Source: Actinomycetes bacterium
Lineage (GTDB): Bacteria; Actinomycetota; Actinomycetes; Propionibacteriales; Nocardioidaceae
DNA length: 5,654 bases
Assembly (NCBI GenBank): GCA_023252095.1
Contig: JAHEXN010000229.1
Span: forward strand, 1-5,654
Direction: 5' to 3'
The translations under genes were made by a program, and so were the position numbers. Every line of letters starts with the position of its first letter. The stretch's first letter is position 1. Of the stretch, positions 1-4,667 are shown one piece after another. The notes under the pieces were generated by a model, which was not told where the DNA came from, made no database searches, and was given only the letters and a program-made list of their open reading frames with translations.

Positions 1-69
1 CGTCAGCCCCGCCTTCAGACCCCGCTCAATCACCAACCGCTCCGGCTCGGTCAAACGAGAACCAGGCAT
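1..69 (-). CDS. IS30-family transposase, N-terminal 23 residues (runs off left edge)
   Basis: The minus strand from ATG at 69 translates to MPGSRLTEPERLVIERGLKA followed by GLT, and the frame is open to the window edge. The pattern of a short basic start, then L(T/S)xxER and an xxGLxxGL(T/S) helix, is how IS30-family transposases begin their N-terminal helix-turn-helix, which recognises the terminal inverted repeats. The DDE catalytic domain would lie outside the window. The start is supported by a strong Shine-Dalgarno sequence, GGAGGT, at 74-79 (minus strand), four bases before the ATG. Only 23 residues are visible, so whether the transposase is intact is unknown. Another HTH transposase family is the main alternative. 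Confidence 0.7.
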   Translation of the reverse strand, partial: MPGSRLTEPERLVIERGLKAGLT

Positions 70-77
70 CTCCACCT

Positions 78-107
78 CCGGTAGTCACAACATCTTGCAA
101 CTACCGG
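78..107. repeat. Inverted repeat in the transposase leader
   Basis: CCGGTAGT at 78-85 is exactly complementary to ACTACCGG at 100-107, with a 14-base loop. The left arm overlaps the transposase Shine-Dalgarno sequence (74-79) by two bases, CC at 78-79. In a transcript read from the minus strand the stem could therefore limit ribosome access. Protection of insertion-sequence transposase starts against outside transcription is well known, but its use here is inference. The repeat may instead be part of a transposase-binding end. Confidence 0.5.
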
Positions 108-124
108 TTGAGACCGCCGGTGGT

Positions 125-158
125 CAGGAGAGACTTCGTGCCAACAAAGTCTCTCCTG
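125..158. terminator. Perfect 12-bp hairpin downstream of the transporter gene
   Basis: CAGGAGAGACTT at 125-136 is perfectly complementary to AAGTCTCTCCTG at 147-158, with a 10-base loop at 137-146. On the minus strand it lies 31 bases after the transporter stop codon, a suitable place for a transcription terminator. No T-run follows on either strand, so it would have to be a T-less type, as is often proposed in actinomycetes. It could equally be a mobile-element end or an IS target hairpin, since it sits next to the insertion sequence. Confidence 0.4.
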
Positions 159-178
159 TGTACCAACAAACTCTCTCG
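138..178. repeat. Imperfect direct repeat, 22-bp period
   Basis: The 18 bases at 138-155 (GTGCCAACAAAGTCTCTC) recur at 160-177 (GTACCAACAAACTCTCTC) with two mismatches and a 22-base spacing. The first copy includes the right arm of the 12-bp hairpin. CTCGCGAG at 175-182 adds an 8-bp palindrome. No gene covers this strip. It looks like the terminus of a mobile element or a protein-binding region. Confidence 0.55.
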
Positions 179-189
179 CGAGCGGCACT

Positions 190-1353
190 TCAGTTGTCGG
201 GGGAGTCGATGCTGAAGCCGCGCAGGAGGAGGGCGGAGGCGCCGACGGCGACGCCGGTCGCGGCGAGCACGCCGGGGGCGCCGGTGCCCACCGCGGCGAT
301 GCCGAGGGTCGTGGGGATCACGACCTGACCCACGCGGTTGCCGGCGAGGCGCAGCGACAGGGCCTTGCCCCGCTGCGCCGGGGGAGCCTGCTCCGTCAGC
401 CACGACATCGTCAACGGTTGACCCACGCCGAGCCCGAGACCGAGCAGCGCCACGACGACGAGCAGCACGGGCAGTGGCAACGGCACCGCGCACACCACGA
501 GCGCCGCCGCGGTCACGATGATCGAGGTCGCCATGAGGCGGGTCCGTCCGAGCCAGGCCGAGAGTCGTCCGAGGAGCAGGCGCGAGGCCATCGAGAACAC
601 CGCGCGCACCGTGAGCAACGCGCCGACCGTGGCCGCCGTGAGCCCGCGCTCGGCGCCGAGCGCCGGCAGGTACACCAGCGTCAGGTCGACCGCCGAGAGG
701 ATGATCGCGCTCGTCGTGAGCGCGCGACCCAGTCCGGGAGTGCGGAGCAGCCCGACCAGGCCGCCGCGGGCCTCCGCGCGGTCGGTGGCTGAGCGTCGCC
801 GCAGCGGGACGAGCACTGACGTGCCGAGCATCGCGATGCTCATCGCGACGGCCAGGACGAAGATCGGCCGGGTGTCGGGCTGGACCGAGGTGCCCGCGAC
901 GGCCGCGATGAGGCTCGGGCCGGCGGCCTGTCCGAGCGAGGCCATGAACGTGTAGTAGCCGAATCGGGCGTCGAGCTGGCCGGCCGGTGCGGTGTTGGCC
1001 ACGAGCGACTGCTGGCCGATGACGCACGCCAGGTGCGCGGCGCCGAGGAGCGCGTTGGCGACGACCAGCCCGGCGACGGACTCCGTCGCGGTCAGGAACA
1101 CGGTCGAGGCCGCGATCATGAGCACCGCGCCCCCGATCATCAGGCGCTTCTCGCCGAGCCGGTCGACGAGTCCCCCGACGGGGAGCGCGAGGAGCAGCGG
1201 CACGATCGCGAACGTCGCGCCGATCGCGCCCAGCGCGCCACCGGGGACGTCGAGGGCGATGGCCTGGTAGGTGCTGGCCGGACGCAGCAGGAACGTCACG
1301 GCCTGGACCAGCACGGAGTTCGCGAGCAGCGCTGTCCACGCGACGCGACCCAT
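190..1353 (-). CDS. Major facilitator superfamily (MFS) transporter
   Basis: A 387-residue integral membrane protein, near the usual 390-420 residues for 12-helix MFS carriers. Hydrophobic segments lie at about 6-24, 42-62, 72-90, 95-115, 132-153, 162-182, 211-229, 239-259, 272-311 (two), 343-357 and 360-378, with a basic cytoplasmic loop at about 184-208 between the halves. MFS motif A, GGLVDRLGEKR, is at 60-70 between helices 2 and 3, and its second-half counterpart GRLSAWLGRTR is at 262-272. Such proteins move small solutes or drugs across the membrane using the proton gradient; the substrate cannot be read from the sequence. The ATG is preceded by GGAGGG (1360-1365, minus strand) at 6-base spacing. 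It follows the VOC gene on the same strand after 111 bp and a hairpin, so it may or may not be cotranscribed. Confidence 0.93.
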   Translation of the reverse strand: MGRVAWTALLANSVLVQAVTFLLRPASTYQAIALDVPGGALGAIGATFAIVPLLLALPVGGLVDRLGEKRLMIGGAVLMIAASTVFLTATESVAGLVVANALLGAAHLACVIGQQSLVANTAPAGQLDARFGYYTFMASLGQAAGPSLIAAVAGTSVQPDTRPIFVLAVAMSIAMLGTSVLVPLRRRSATDRAEARGGLVGLLRTPGLGRALTTSAIILSAVDLTLVYLPALGAERGLTAATVGALLTVRAVFSMASRLLLGRLSAWLGRTRLMATSIIVTAAALVVCAVPLPLPVLLVVVALLGLGLGVGQPLTMSWLTEQAPPAQRGKALSLRLAGNRVGQVVIPTTLGIAAVGTGAPGVLAATGVAVGASALLLRGFSIDSPDN

Positions 1354-1426
1354 CGGGCTCCCTCCGAGATGATCCGGGTCCAGTCTCCTCCTGGCCGGCC
1401 ACGGTGGACGCGCCGGGGCGCAGTCC

Positions 1427-1458
1427 AGCGGGCCCAGCCGAGGTCGCCCGGGCCCGCT
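1427..1458 (-). terminator. GC-rich hairpin just after the VOC gene
   Basis: AGCGGGCCC at 1427-1435 pairs perfectly with GGGCCCGCT at 1450-1458 around a 14-base loop. On the minus strand the stem begins six bases after the VOC gene's stop codon, where a terminator or transcript-stabilising stem is expected. No T-run follows, so termination may be partial or absent, and some transcripts may read into the transporter gene. The stem is seen directly; its function is inferred. Confidence 0.45.
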
Positions 1459-1464
1459 CCCGCG

Positions 1465-1887
1465 TCAGTCCTGCGGGTACGCGACGGCGAGGTCGAGCAC
1501 CCAGATGACGCCGAACCGATCGGTCAGCTTGCCGTACAGCGGCGACCACGGGGACGCCTCGAGCGGCTGGTGGATCGTCGCACCATCGGCGAGGCCGTCC
1601 CAGTACCGCGTCAGCTCGGCGGCCTCGTCGCCGCGCAGCGAGACGTAAGACGCCTCGGTGCCGGGGTCCCACGCGAGATGCGGCCAGACGTCGAAGGCCA
1701 TGACGCGGAATCCGTTCTCGGCAGCGACCTGGCCCCAGGCGACGTGGTCGGCGGTAGCGGGGTCGGTCGACCCGGTGTCGGCATGGGTCGCGATGACGAG
1801 CTCGCCGCCGAAGACGGACTGGTACAGCTCCAGCGCAGCGCGGGCGTCGCCGCGGAAGTTCAGGTGCGGGGTGGTCTGGATGGTCAT
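1465..1887 (-). CDS. PhnB-like VOC family protein (glyoxalase/dioxygenase fold)
   Basis: A 140-residue protein matching the small PhnB-like branch of the vicinal-oxygen-chelate superfamily, often labelled 3-demethylubiquinone-9 3-methyltransferase domain. Typical features are the opening TPHLNFRGDARAALELYQSV (residues 6-25) followed by FGGEL, then AWGQVAAENGFRVMAFD at 50-66, and the family ending SPLYGKLTDRFGVIWVLDLA (115-134). The length is normal for a single pair of beta-alpha-beta-beta-beta modules. Members are soluble, and most have no proven reaction. An N-terminal extension of the frame up to 2172 is rejected: the ATG at 1887 has AAGGAG (1893-1898, minus strand) five bases upstream and is where family similarity begins. 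It is divergent from a WYL regulator, which is a likely controller. Confidence 0.9.
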   Translation of the reverse strand: MTIQTTPHLNFRGDARAALELYQSVFGGELVIATHADTGSTDPATADHVAWGQVAAENGFRVMAFDVWPHLAWDPGTEASYVSLRGDEAAELTRYWDGLADGATIHQPLEASPWSPLYGKLTDRFGVIWVLDLAVAYPQD

Positions 1888-1958
1888 GGGTGCTCCTTGC
1901 ACTCGGGTCCGGCGGGCGTCGGTCTCGACGGCCGCAGGACCCACGCTTCCAGTAATTC

Positions 1959-1975
1959 CGGTCAGGTCCTGTCCG
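1959..1975. promoter_or_regulatory. Palindromic candidate operator between VOC gene and WYL regulator
   Basis: CGGTCAGGTCCTGTCCG is a 17-bp imperfect palindrome centred on T1967. Seven of eight base pairs are symmetric; only the T-T pair at 1962/1972 fails. It lies in the 102-bp divergent intergenic region, 15-31 bases before the regulator's first ATG, just upstream of a weak -10-like TACTTC at 1977-1982. A further CAGGACC at 1935-1941 is the inverse of GGTCCTG at 1965-1971. This is a natural site for the adjacent HTH-WYL protein to bind and control both genes. The palindrome is seen; the binding is inferred. Confidence 0.45.
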
Positions 1976-1989
1976 CTACTTCGGGCATC

Positions 1990-2967
1990 ATGAACGTCAT
2001 GGCTGCCACGTCCGCGCGCACGCTGGCGCTGCTCTCGCTGCTGCAGGCGCGGCGCGACTGGCCGGGCGAGGTCCTGGCGGCCCGTCTCGAGGTCAGTCCG
2101 CGCACGGTCCGGCGCGACGTCGACCACCTGCGCGAGCTCGGGTACGCGATCGCGGCGGTTCGTGGACCGCACGGCGGGTACCGGCTCGAGGCCGGCCTCG
2201 ACCTCCCGCCGCTGCTGTTCGACGACGACCAGGCGATCGCCCTCGCCGTCGCCCTGCAGGTCGCGCCGCTGTCGGGCGTCGACATCGACGACGGTGCCTC
2301 GCGCGCCCTCGCCACGGTCCGGCAGGTCATGCCGTCACGGCTGCGACACCGGCTGGACTCCCTCACCGCCACAGCCATCCCCTGGGTGGGCGACACGGCG
2401 CCCGCGGTGGATCCGCAGGTGCTGTCCACCCTCAGTGCGGCAGTTCGCGCTCGCGAGGTCGTGCGCTTCGACCACCGTCGCGCCGACGGTTCTGTGGCCG
2501 ACGGTGGGCCTCGCCAGGTCGAGCCGCACCACGTCGTGGCGCGGCGTGGTCGCTGGTACCTCGTCGGCTGGGACCTCGACCGCGACGACTGGCGCACCTT
2601 CCGGCTCGACCGGATCGAGCCACGCGTGCCGAACGGCCCGAGGTTCACGCCCCGGGCCCTGCCGGGAGGCGATGTCGCGAGCTTCCTGAGGGCCCGGTTC
2701 CGAGGCAACGGAGGAGGCGCCGCGTGGCCCTGCACGGGCGAGGTCCTGATCGACCTGCCGGCGGCGCGCGTGACCGAGTTCGTGAGTGACGGTCTCGTGG
2801 AGGAGGCCGGTCCCGATCGGTGCCGGCTCGTCGTCGGATCGTGGTCCTGGACGGCCGTCGCCGCCCAGGTGACGCGTTTCGACGCAGCGTTCCAGGTCGT
2901 GGGTCCGCCCGAGCTGGCGCAGGCCTGCACGGTCCTGGCCGCCCGGTTCGCGGCAGCCTCGTCATGA
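1990..2967 (+). CDS. HTH-WYL (YafY/DeoR-type) transcriptional regulator
   Basis: A 325-residue cytoplasmic DNA-binding protein. Residues 9-70 form an HTH_11 winged helix (LLSLLQARRDWPGEVLAARL, then EVSPRTVRRDVDHLRELGY and the wing GPHGGYRLEAG). A helical linker follows, then a WYL domain at about 145-215 carrying the defining W-Y-L (189-191, in GRWYLVGWD) and FRLDRI (204-209). The C-terminal domain covers about 245-320. WYL domains are thought to sense ligands, in some cases nucleic acids or nucleotides. The long open frame upstream to 1033 overlaps the VOC and transporter genes and is ignored. Neither ATG at 1990 nor ATG at 1999 has a Shine-Dalgarno sequence, and translation may be leaderless. 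Family alignment fits M-A-A-T-S-A-R at 1999 equally well. It probably regulates itself and the divergent VOC gene, and perhaps the hydrolase downstream. Confidence 0.92.
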   Translation: MNVMAATSARTLALLSLLQARRDWPGEVLAARLEVSPRTVRRDVDHLRELGYAIAAVRGPHGGYRLEAGLDLPPLLFDDDQAIALAVALQVAPLSGVDIDDGASRALATVRQVMPSRLRHRLDSLTATAIPWVGDTAPAVDPQVLSTLSAAVRAREVVRFDHRRADGSVADGGPRQVEPHHVVARRGRWYLVGWDLDRDDWRTFRLDRIEPRVPNGPRFTPRALPGGDVASFLRARFRGNGGGAAWPCTGEVLIDLPAARVTEFVSDGLVEEAGPDRCRLVVGSWSWTAVAAQVTRFDAAFQVVGPPELAQACTVLAARFAAASS

Positions 2968-3007
2968 GACCGGTCAGCGAGCCATGGACGCTGCCGCATC
3001 GCTTTGC

Positions 3008-3012
3008 GAGGG
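3008..3012 (+). promoter_or_regulatory. Ribosome binding site that decides the hydrolase start
   Basis: GAGGG at 3008-3012 lies seven bases before ATG 3020. An in-frame ATG at 2984 has only weak purines (CAGCGAG) ahead of it and would add twelve residues (MDAAASLCEGGV) unlike the hydrolase family. The start at 3020 is therefore preferred. Confidence 0.6.
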
Positions 3013-3019
3013 TGGCGTC

Positions 3020-3859
3020 ATGGCCCCCCAGATCACGAGTGCCCCCGTCCGTGTCGGTGACCTGACATTCGACACGCTTCAGGTGGGTGGTCCCGGAAGC
3101 GTTCCGGTCGTCCTGCTCCATGGCTTCCCGGCGACGTCGGCCACCTGGTCCGGGGTCCTGCCCGCGCTGGCCGAGGCCGGGTGCTGGGCCGTCGCGCCGG
3201 ACCAGCGCGGGTACTCGCCGGGTGCTCGGCCCGAGGCGGTCGAGGAGTATGCGACCGACCGGCTCGCGGACGACGTGATCGGCCTGGTCGACGCGCTCGA
3301 CGCCTCGACGTTCCACCTCGTGGGTCACGACTGGGGTGCCAGCGTCGCGTGGCTCGTCGCGTCGACCCACCCCGACCGGGTCGCGTCGCTCACGGCGGTC
3401 TCGGTGCCGCACCTCGGCTCGTACGGCCGGGCCGTGCACGAGGATCCCGAGCAGCGGCGCATGTCGGCGTACTACGCCGAGTTCCGACGGAAGCCCGACA
3501 TGGCCGAGATCCTGCTCGCCGACGATGCCCGACGGCTGCGTGAGGTCTACGGCGAGCTCCCGGGAGACCTCGTCGAGACGTACGTGCGCCACCTGGGCGA
3601 GCCGGGAGCGCTCGACGCGGCGCTCCACTGGTACCGCGCGATGAGCGGATCGCTCGGCGCGACGCAGAAGGTGACCGTGCCGACGACGTTCATCTGGAGC
3701 GACGCGGACGCCTTCATCGGGCCGGTTGCCGCGCATGGGTGCGGCGAGTTCGTCGACGCGGACTTCCGGTACGTCGAGCTCGAGGGGGTCTCGCACTGGG
3801 TCCCCGAGCTGCGCCCGCACGTCGTGGCCGCCGAGATCCTGCGCCATGTGCTCGCCTAG
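3020..3859 (+). CDS. Alpha/beta-fold hydrolase, epoxide hydrolase-like
   Basis: A 279-residue soluble alpha/beta-hydrolase, typical in length. Visible motifs in order: the oxyanion-hole HGFP (34-37); DQRGYSPGARP (61-71) as in epoxide hydrolases; and the nucleophile elbow GHDWG with Asp104, which marks the epoxide hydrolase/haloalkane dehalogenase branch rather than Ser esterases. A cap domain at about 135-212 carries Tyr151/Tyr152 and WYR with Tyr205, matching the position of a ring-opening tyrosine of epoxide hydrolases. The likely acid is Asp230 (WSDAD) and the base is His259 (GVSHW). The known reaction of the family is attack of Asp on an epoxide, then hydrolysis of the ester to a diol. 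The HGFP motif and cap Tyr favour epoxide hydrolase over dehalogenase; the substrate is unknown. It begins 52 bp after the WYL regulator on the same strand, so cotranscription is possible. Confidence 0.9.
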   Translation: MAPQITSAPVRVGDLTFDTLQVGGPGSVPVVLLHGFPATSATWSGVLPALAEAGCWAVAPDQRGYSPGARPEAVEEYATDRLADDVIGLVDALDASTFHLVGHDWGASVAWLVASTHPDRVASLTAVSVPHLGSYGRAVHEDPEQRRMSAYYAEFRRKPDMAEILLADDARRLREVYGELPGDLVETYVRHLGEPGALDAALHWYRAMSGSLGATQKVTVPTTFIWSDADAFIGPVAAHGCGEFVDADFRYVELEGVSHWVPELRPHVVAAEILRHVLA

Positions 3860-3866
3860 CGGCGAG
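3851..3866. terminator. Small hairpin spanning the hydrolase stop codon
   Basis: CTCGCC at 3851-3856 pairs with GGCGAG at 3861-3866 across a four-base TAGC loop that contains most of the stop codon. It is a short GC stem without a T-run. The same GGCGAG recurs at 3875-3880, giving an alternative pairing. It could end transcription weakly on either strand, or be a by-product of the tandem repeat. Confidence 0.3.
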
Positions 3867-3893
3867 GCTCAGACGGCGAGGCTCAGACGGCGA
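3860..3893. repeat. Tandem repeat, 14-bp unit, 2.4 copies
   Basis: CGGCGAGGCTCAGA occurs at 3860-3873 and again at 3874-3887 without mismatch, followed by a partial CGGCGA at 3888-3893. It starts directly after the hydrolase stop codon. It is probably a recent slippage duplication. Each full copy contains the TGA (minus strand) that ends the small frame to its right. Confidence 0.8.
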
Positions 3894-3939
3894 CGACCTG
3901 CCAGTCGATGTCGCGCGCGTGGCGCCGTGGTGCGGTCAT
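3883..3939 (-). CDS. Possible leaderless 18-residue small ORF
   Basis: From ATG at 3939 the minus strand reads MTAPRRHARDIDWQVVAV and stops at TGA 3885-3883. I do not recognise it. It is proposed because a -10-like TAGCGT (3947-3952, minus strand) stands exactly seven bases before the A of the ATG. That is the geometry of a leaderless actinobacterial transcript, and there is no Shine-Dalgarno sequence. The peptide is basic in its first half (four Arg/His in positions 5-9) and hydrophobic at the end, and has no Cys. Nothing on the same strand follows within reach except antisense of the hydrolase, so a leader-peptide role is not obvious. It may be a small protein, a fragment of a lost gene, or chance. 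Confidence 0.3.
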   Translation of the reverse strand: MTAPRRHARDIDWQVVAV

Positions 3940-3946
3940 GGTGCCG

Positions 3947-3952
3947 ACGCTA
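3947..3952 (-). promoter_or_regulatory. Candidate -10 element for the small ORF
   Basis: The minus strand reads TAGCGT, fitting the TANNNT pattern of actinobacterial -10 elements, with seven bases to the ATG at 3939. I see no convincing -35 hexamer upstream. The match is short, so this is only a candidate. Confidence 0.3.
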
Positions 3953-4069
3953 GGAACTGTGGGGGATCGGCGCGATGGGGAGAGGTCCCCGACCCCGTGC
4001 TCGTCCACAGCGTTCGAACGTCCCCAGGTGGCCGGTCGGCGCTGTCGTGCGTGGCCCGTCAGCATTTGA
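3953..4069. other. Non-coding stretch upstream of the Uma2 gene
   Basis: No gene is convincing here; together with its flanks it makes a 241-bp gap (3860-4100). It holds a small hairpin (GGGGA at 3977-3981 with TCCCC at 3986-3990), a perfect 10-bp palindrome CGTTCGAACG at 4011-4020, and, overlapping its right end, TTGACT at 4066-4071, which resembles a -35 element but has no well-spaced -10. The promoter of the Uma2 gene should lie here, but I cannot place it. Confidence 0.5.
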
Positions 4070-4093
4070 CTTCTCGGCATGGGCGAGAAGGAG
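4070..4093 (+). promoter_or_regulatory. Hairpin overlapping the Uma2 ribosome binding site
   Basis: CTTCTCG at 4070-4076 pairs perfectly with CGAGAAG at 4084-4090 around a seven-base loop. The Shine-Dalgarno AAGGAG is at 4088-4093, seven bases before ATG 4101, so its first three bases are in the stem. The structure could reduce translation, or at the DNA level act as an operator. The Shine-Dalgarno sequence itself is strong and fixes the start codon. Confidence 0.5.
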
Positions 4094-4100
4094 ACCTATC

Positions 4101-4667
4101 ATGAATGCCATGTCCATCGAGGTCCCGGCTGTCGCCCCTCGAGGGCGTTCGCTGACGCGAGCCGACCTCGAGACGATGCCTGATGACGGACGCCGCTACG
4201 AGCTGCTCGACGGGGTGCTCGTCGTGAGTCCGGCGCCGCGGGTCAACCATCAGGTCGCGTCGGCGCGGCTGTTTCGCCTGCTCCATGACGTCGCCGCCGG
4301 GTCAGGGCTCGTCGCGCTCTACGCGCCGGTCGACGTGACGCTCGCCGACGACTCCGTGCTGCAGCCCGACCTCGTGGTGGCGCGGCGCGAGGACTTCGGT
4401 GAGCGAGACCTGCCGGTCCCGCCCGTCCTGGCCGTCGAGGTCCTGTCGCCCTCGACGCGAGGCATCGACCTCCTGCTGAAGAAGGATCGGCTCGAGCGGG
4501 CCGGCTGCCCGCACTACTGGGTCGTCGACACCGACGAGCCGTCGGTGACGGCCTGGGCCCTGCGGGACGGCACGTATCAGCAGGCGGCCAGGTCGGTCGG
4601 CGACGAGCTGTTCGAGGTCGCCGAGCCGTTCTCGCTGAGCCTCGTGCCGTCGGCGCTCCTCGCCTAG
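4101..4667 (+). CDS. Uma2 family (DUF820) PD-(D/E)XK nuclease-like protein
   Basis: A 188-residue soluble protein with the Uma2/DUF820 signature. It has LTRADLETMPDDGRRYELLDG at about 18-38 with conserved Glu34 and Asp37. The restriction-like core follows: Asp90 in LQPDLVVARR, Glu113 in AVEVLSPSTR, Lys127/Lys128 in LLLKK, then ERAGCPHYWVVD (132-143). All PD-(D/E)XK positions are present, so it could be an active metal-dependent nuclease. Most members are uncharacterised, multi-copy in cyanobacteria and actinomycetes, and annotated as endonucleases by fold only. The start at 4101 is set by AAGGAG at 4088-4093; a longer frame from 3975 has no site and an arginine-rich non-family prefix. ATG 4110 is a weaker alternative. 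No antitoxin-like partner is adjacent. It converges on the reductase gene and overlaps it by four bases. Confidence 0.88.
   Translation: MNAMSIEVPAVAPRGRSLTRADLETMPDDGRRYELLDGVLVVSPAPRVNHQVASARLFRLLHDVAAGSGLVALYAPVDVTLADDSVLQPDLVVARREDFGERDLPVPPVLAVEVLSPSTRGIDLLLKKDRLERAGCPHYWVVDTDEPSVTAWALRDGTYQQAARSVGDELFEVAEPFSLSLVPSALLA

Larger units (their letters stand above)
1..120 (-). mobile_element. IS30-like insertion sequence, 5' end (partial)
   Basis: This is the outer end of an insertion sequence whose body continues beyond the left edge of the window. It contains the transposase start (ATG at 69), its leader, and a terminal segment at about 95-120. On the minus strand that segment reads GGTCTCAACCGGTAGTTGCA, which resembles, from memory, the ends of actinobacterial IS30 elements. 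The base composition is less GC-rich than the genes to the right. The exact outer boundary cannot be fixed because the other inverted repeat and the target duplication lie outside. The element could end near 115-120 or extend into the repeats up to about 180. Confidence 0.6.

Noticed and set aside
1385..1392. Strong Shine-Dalgarno-like AGGAGGAG on the minus strand before the transporter
   Set aside because: No ATG, GTG or TTG follows at a suitable distance; only an in-frame CTG does. The GGAGGG at 1360-1365 serves ATG 1353.
101..1672. Long minus-strand open frame of 523 codons overlapping the transporter and the VOC gene
   Set aside because: It is an arginine- and proline-rich out-of-frame shadow, common in very GC-rich DNA. 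The transporter frame has MFS motifs and a ribosome binding site.
1033..1989. Upstream extension of the regulator frame
   Set aside because: It runs antisense through the transporter and VOC genes with no family similarity. The HTH begins right after 1990.
1888..2172. N-terminal extension of the VOC gene
   Set aside because: It would overlap the regulator on the other strand and precedes the family's normal start. A Shine-Dalgarno sequence supports ATG 1887.
2645..3847. 400-codon minus-strand frame opposite the regulator and hydrolase
   Set aside because: It is low-complexity in Arg, Val and Asp with no motif. The plus-strand genes contain complete catalytic and WYL motifs.
4011..4020. GTTCGAAC resembling a tRNA T-loop
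   Set aside because: The flanking bases do not form the five-pair T-stem, and no acceptor, D or anticodon arms are found.
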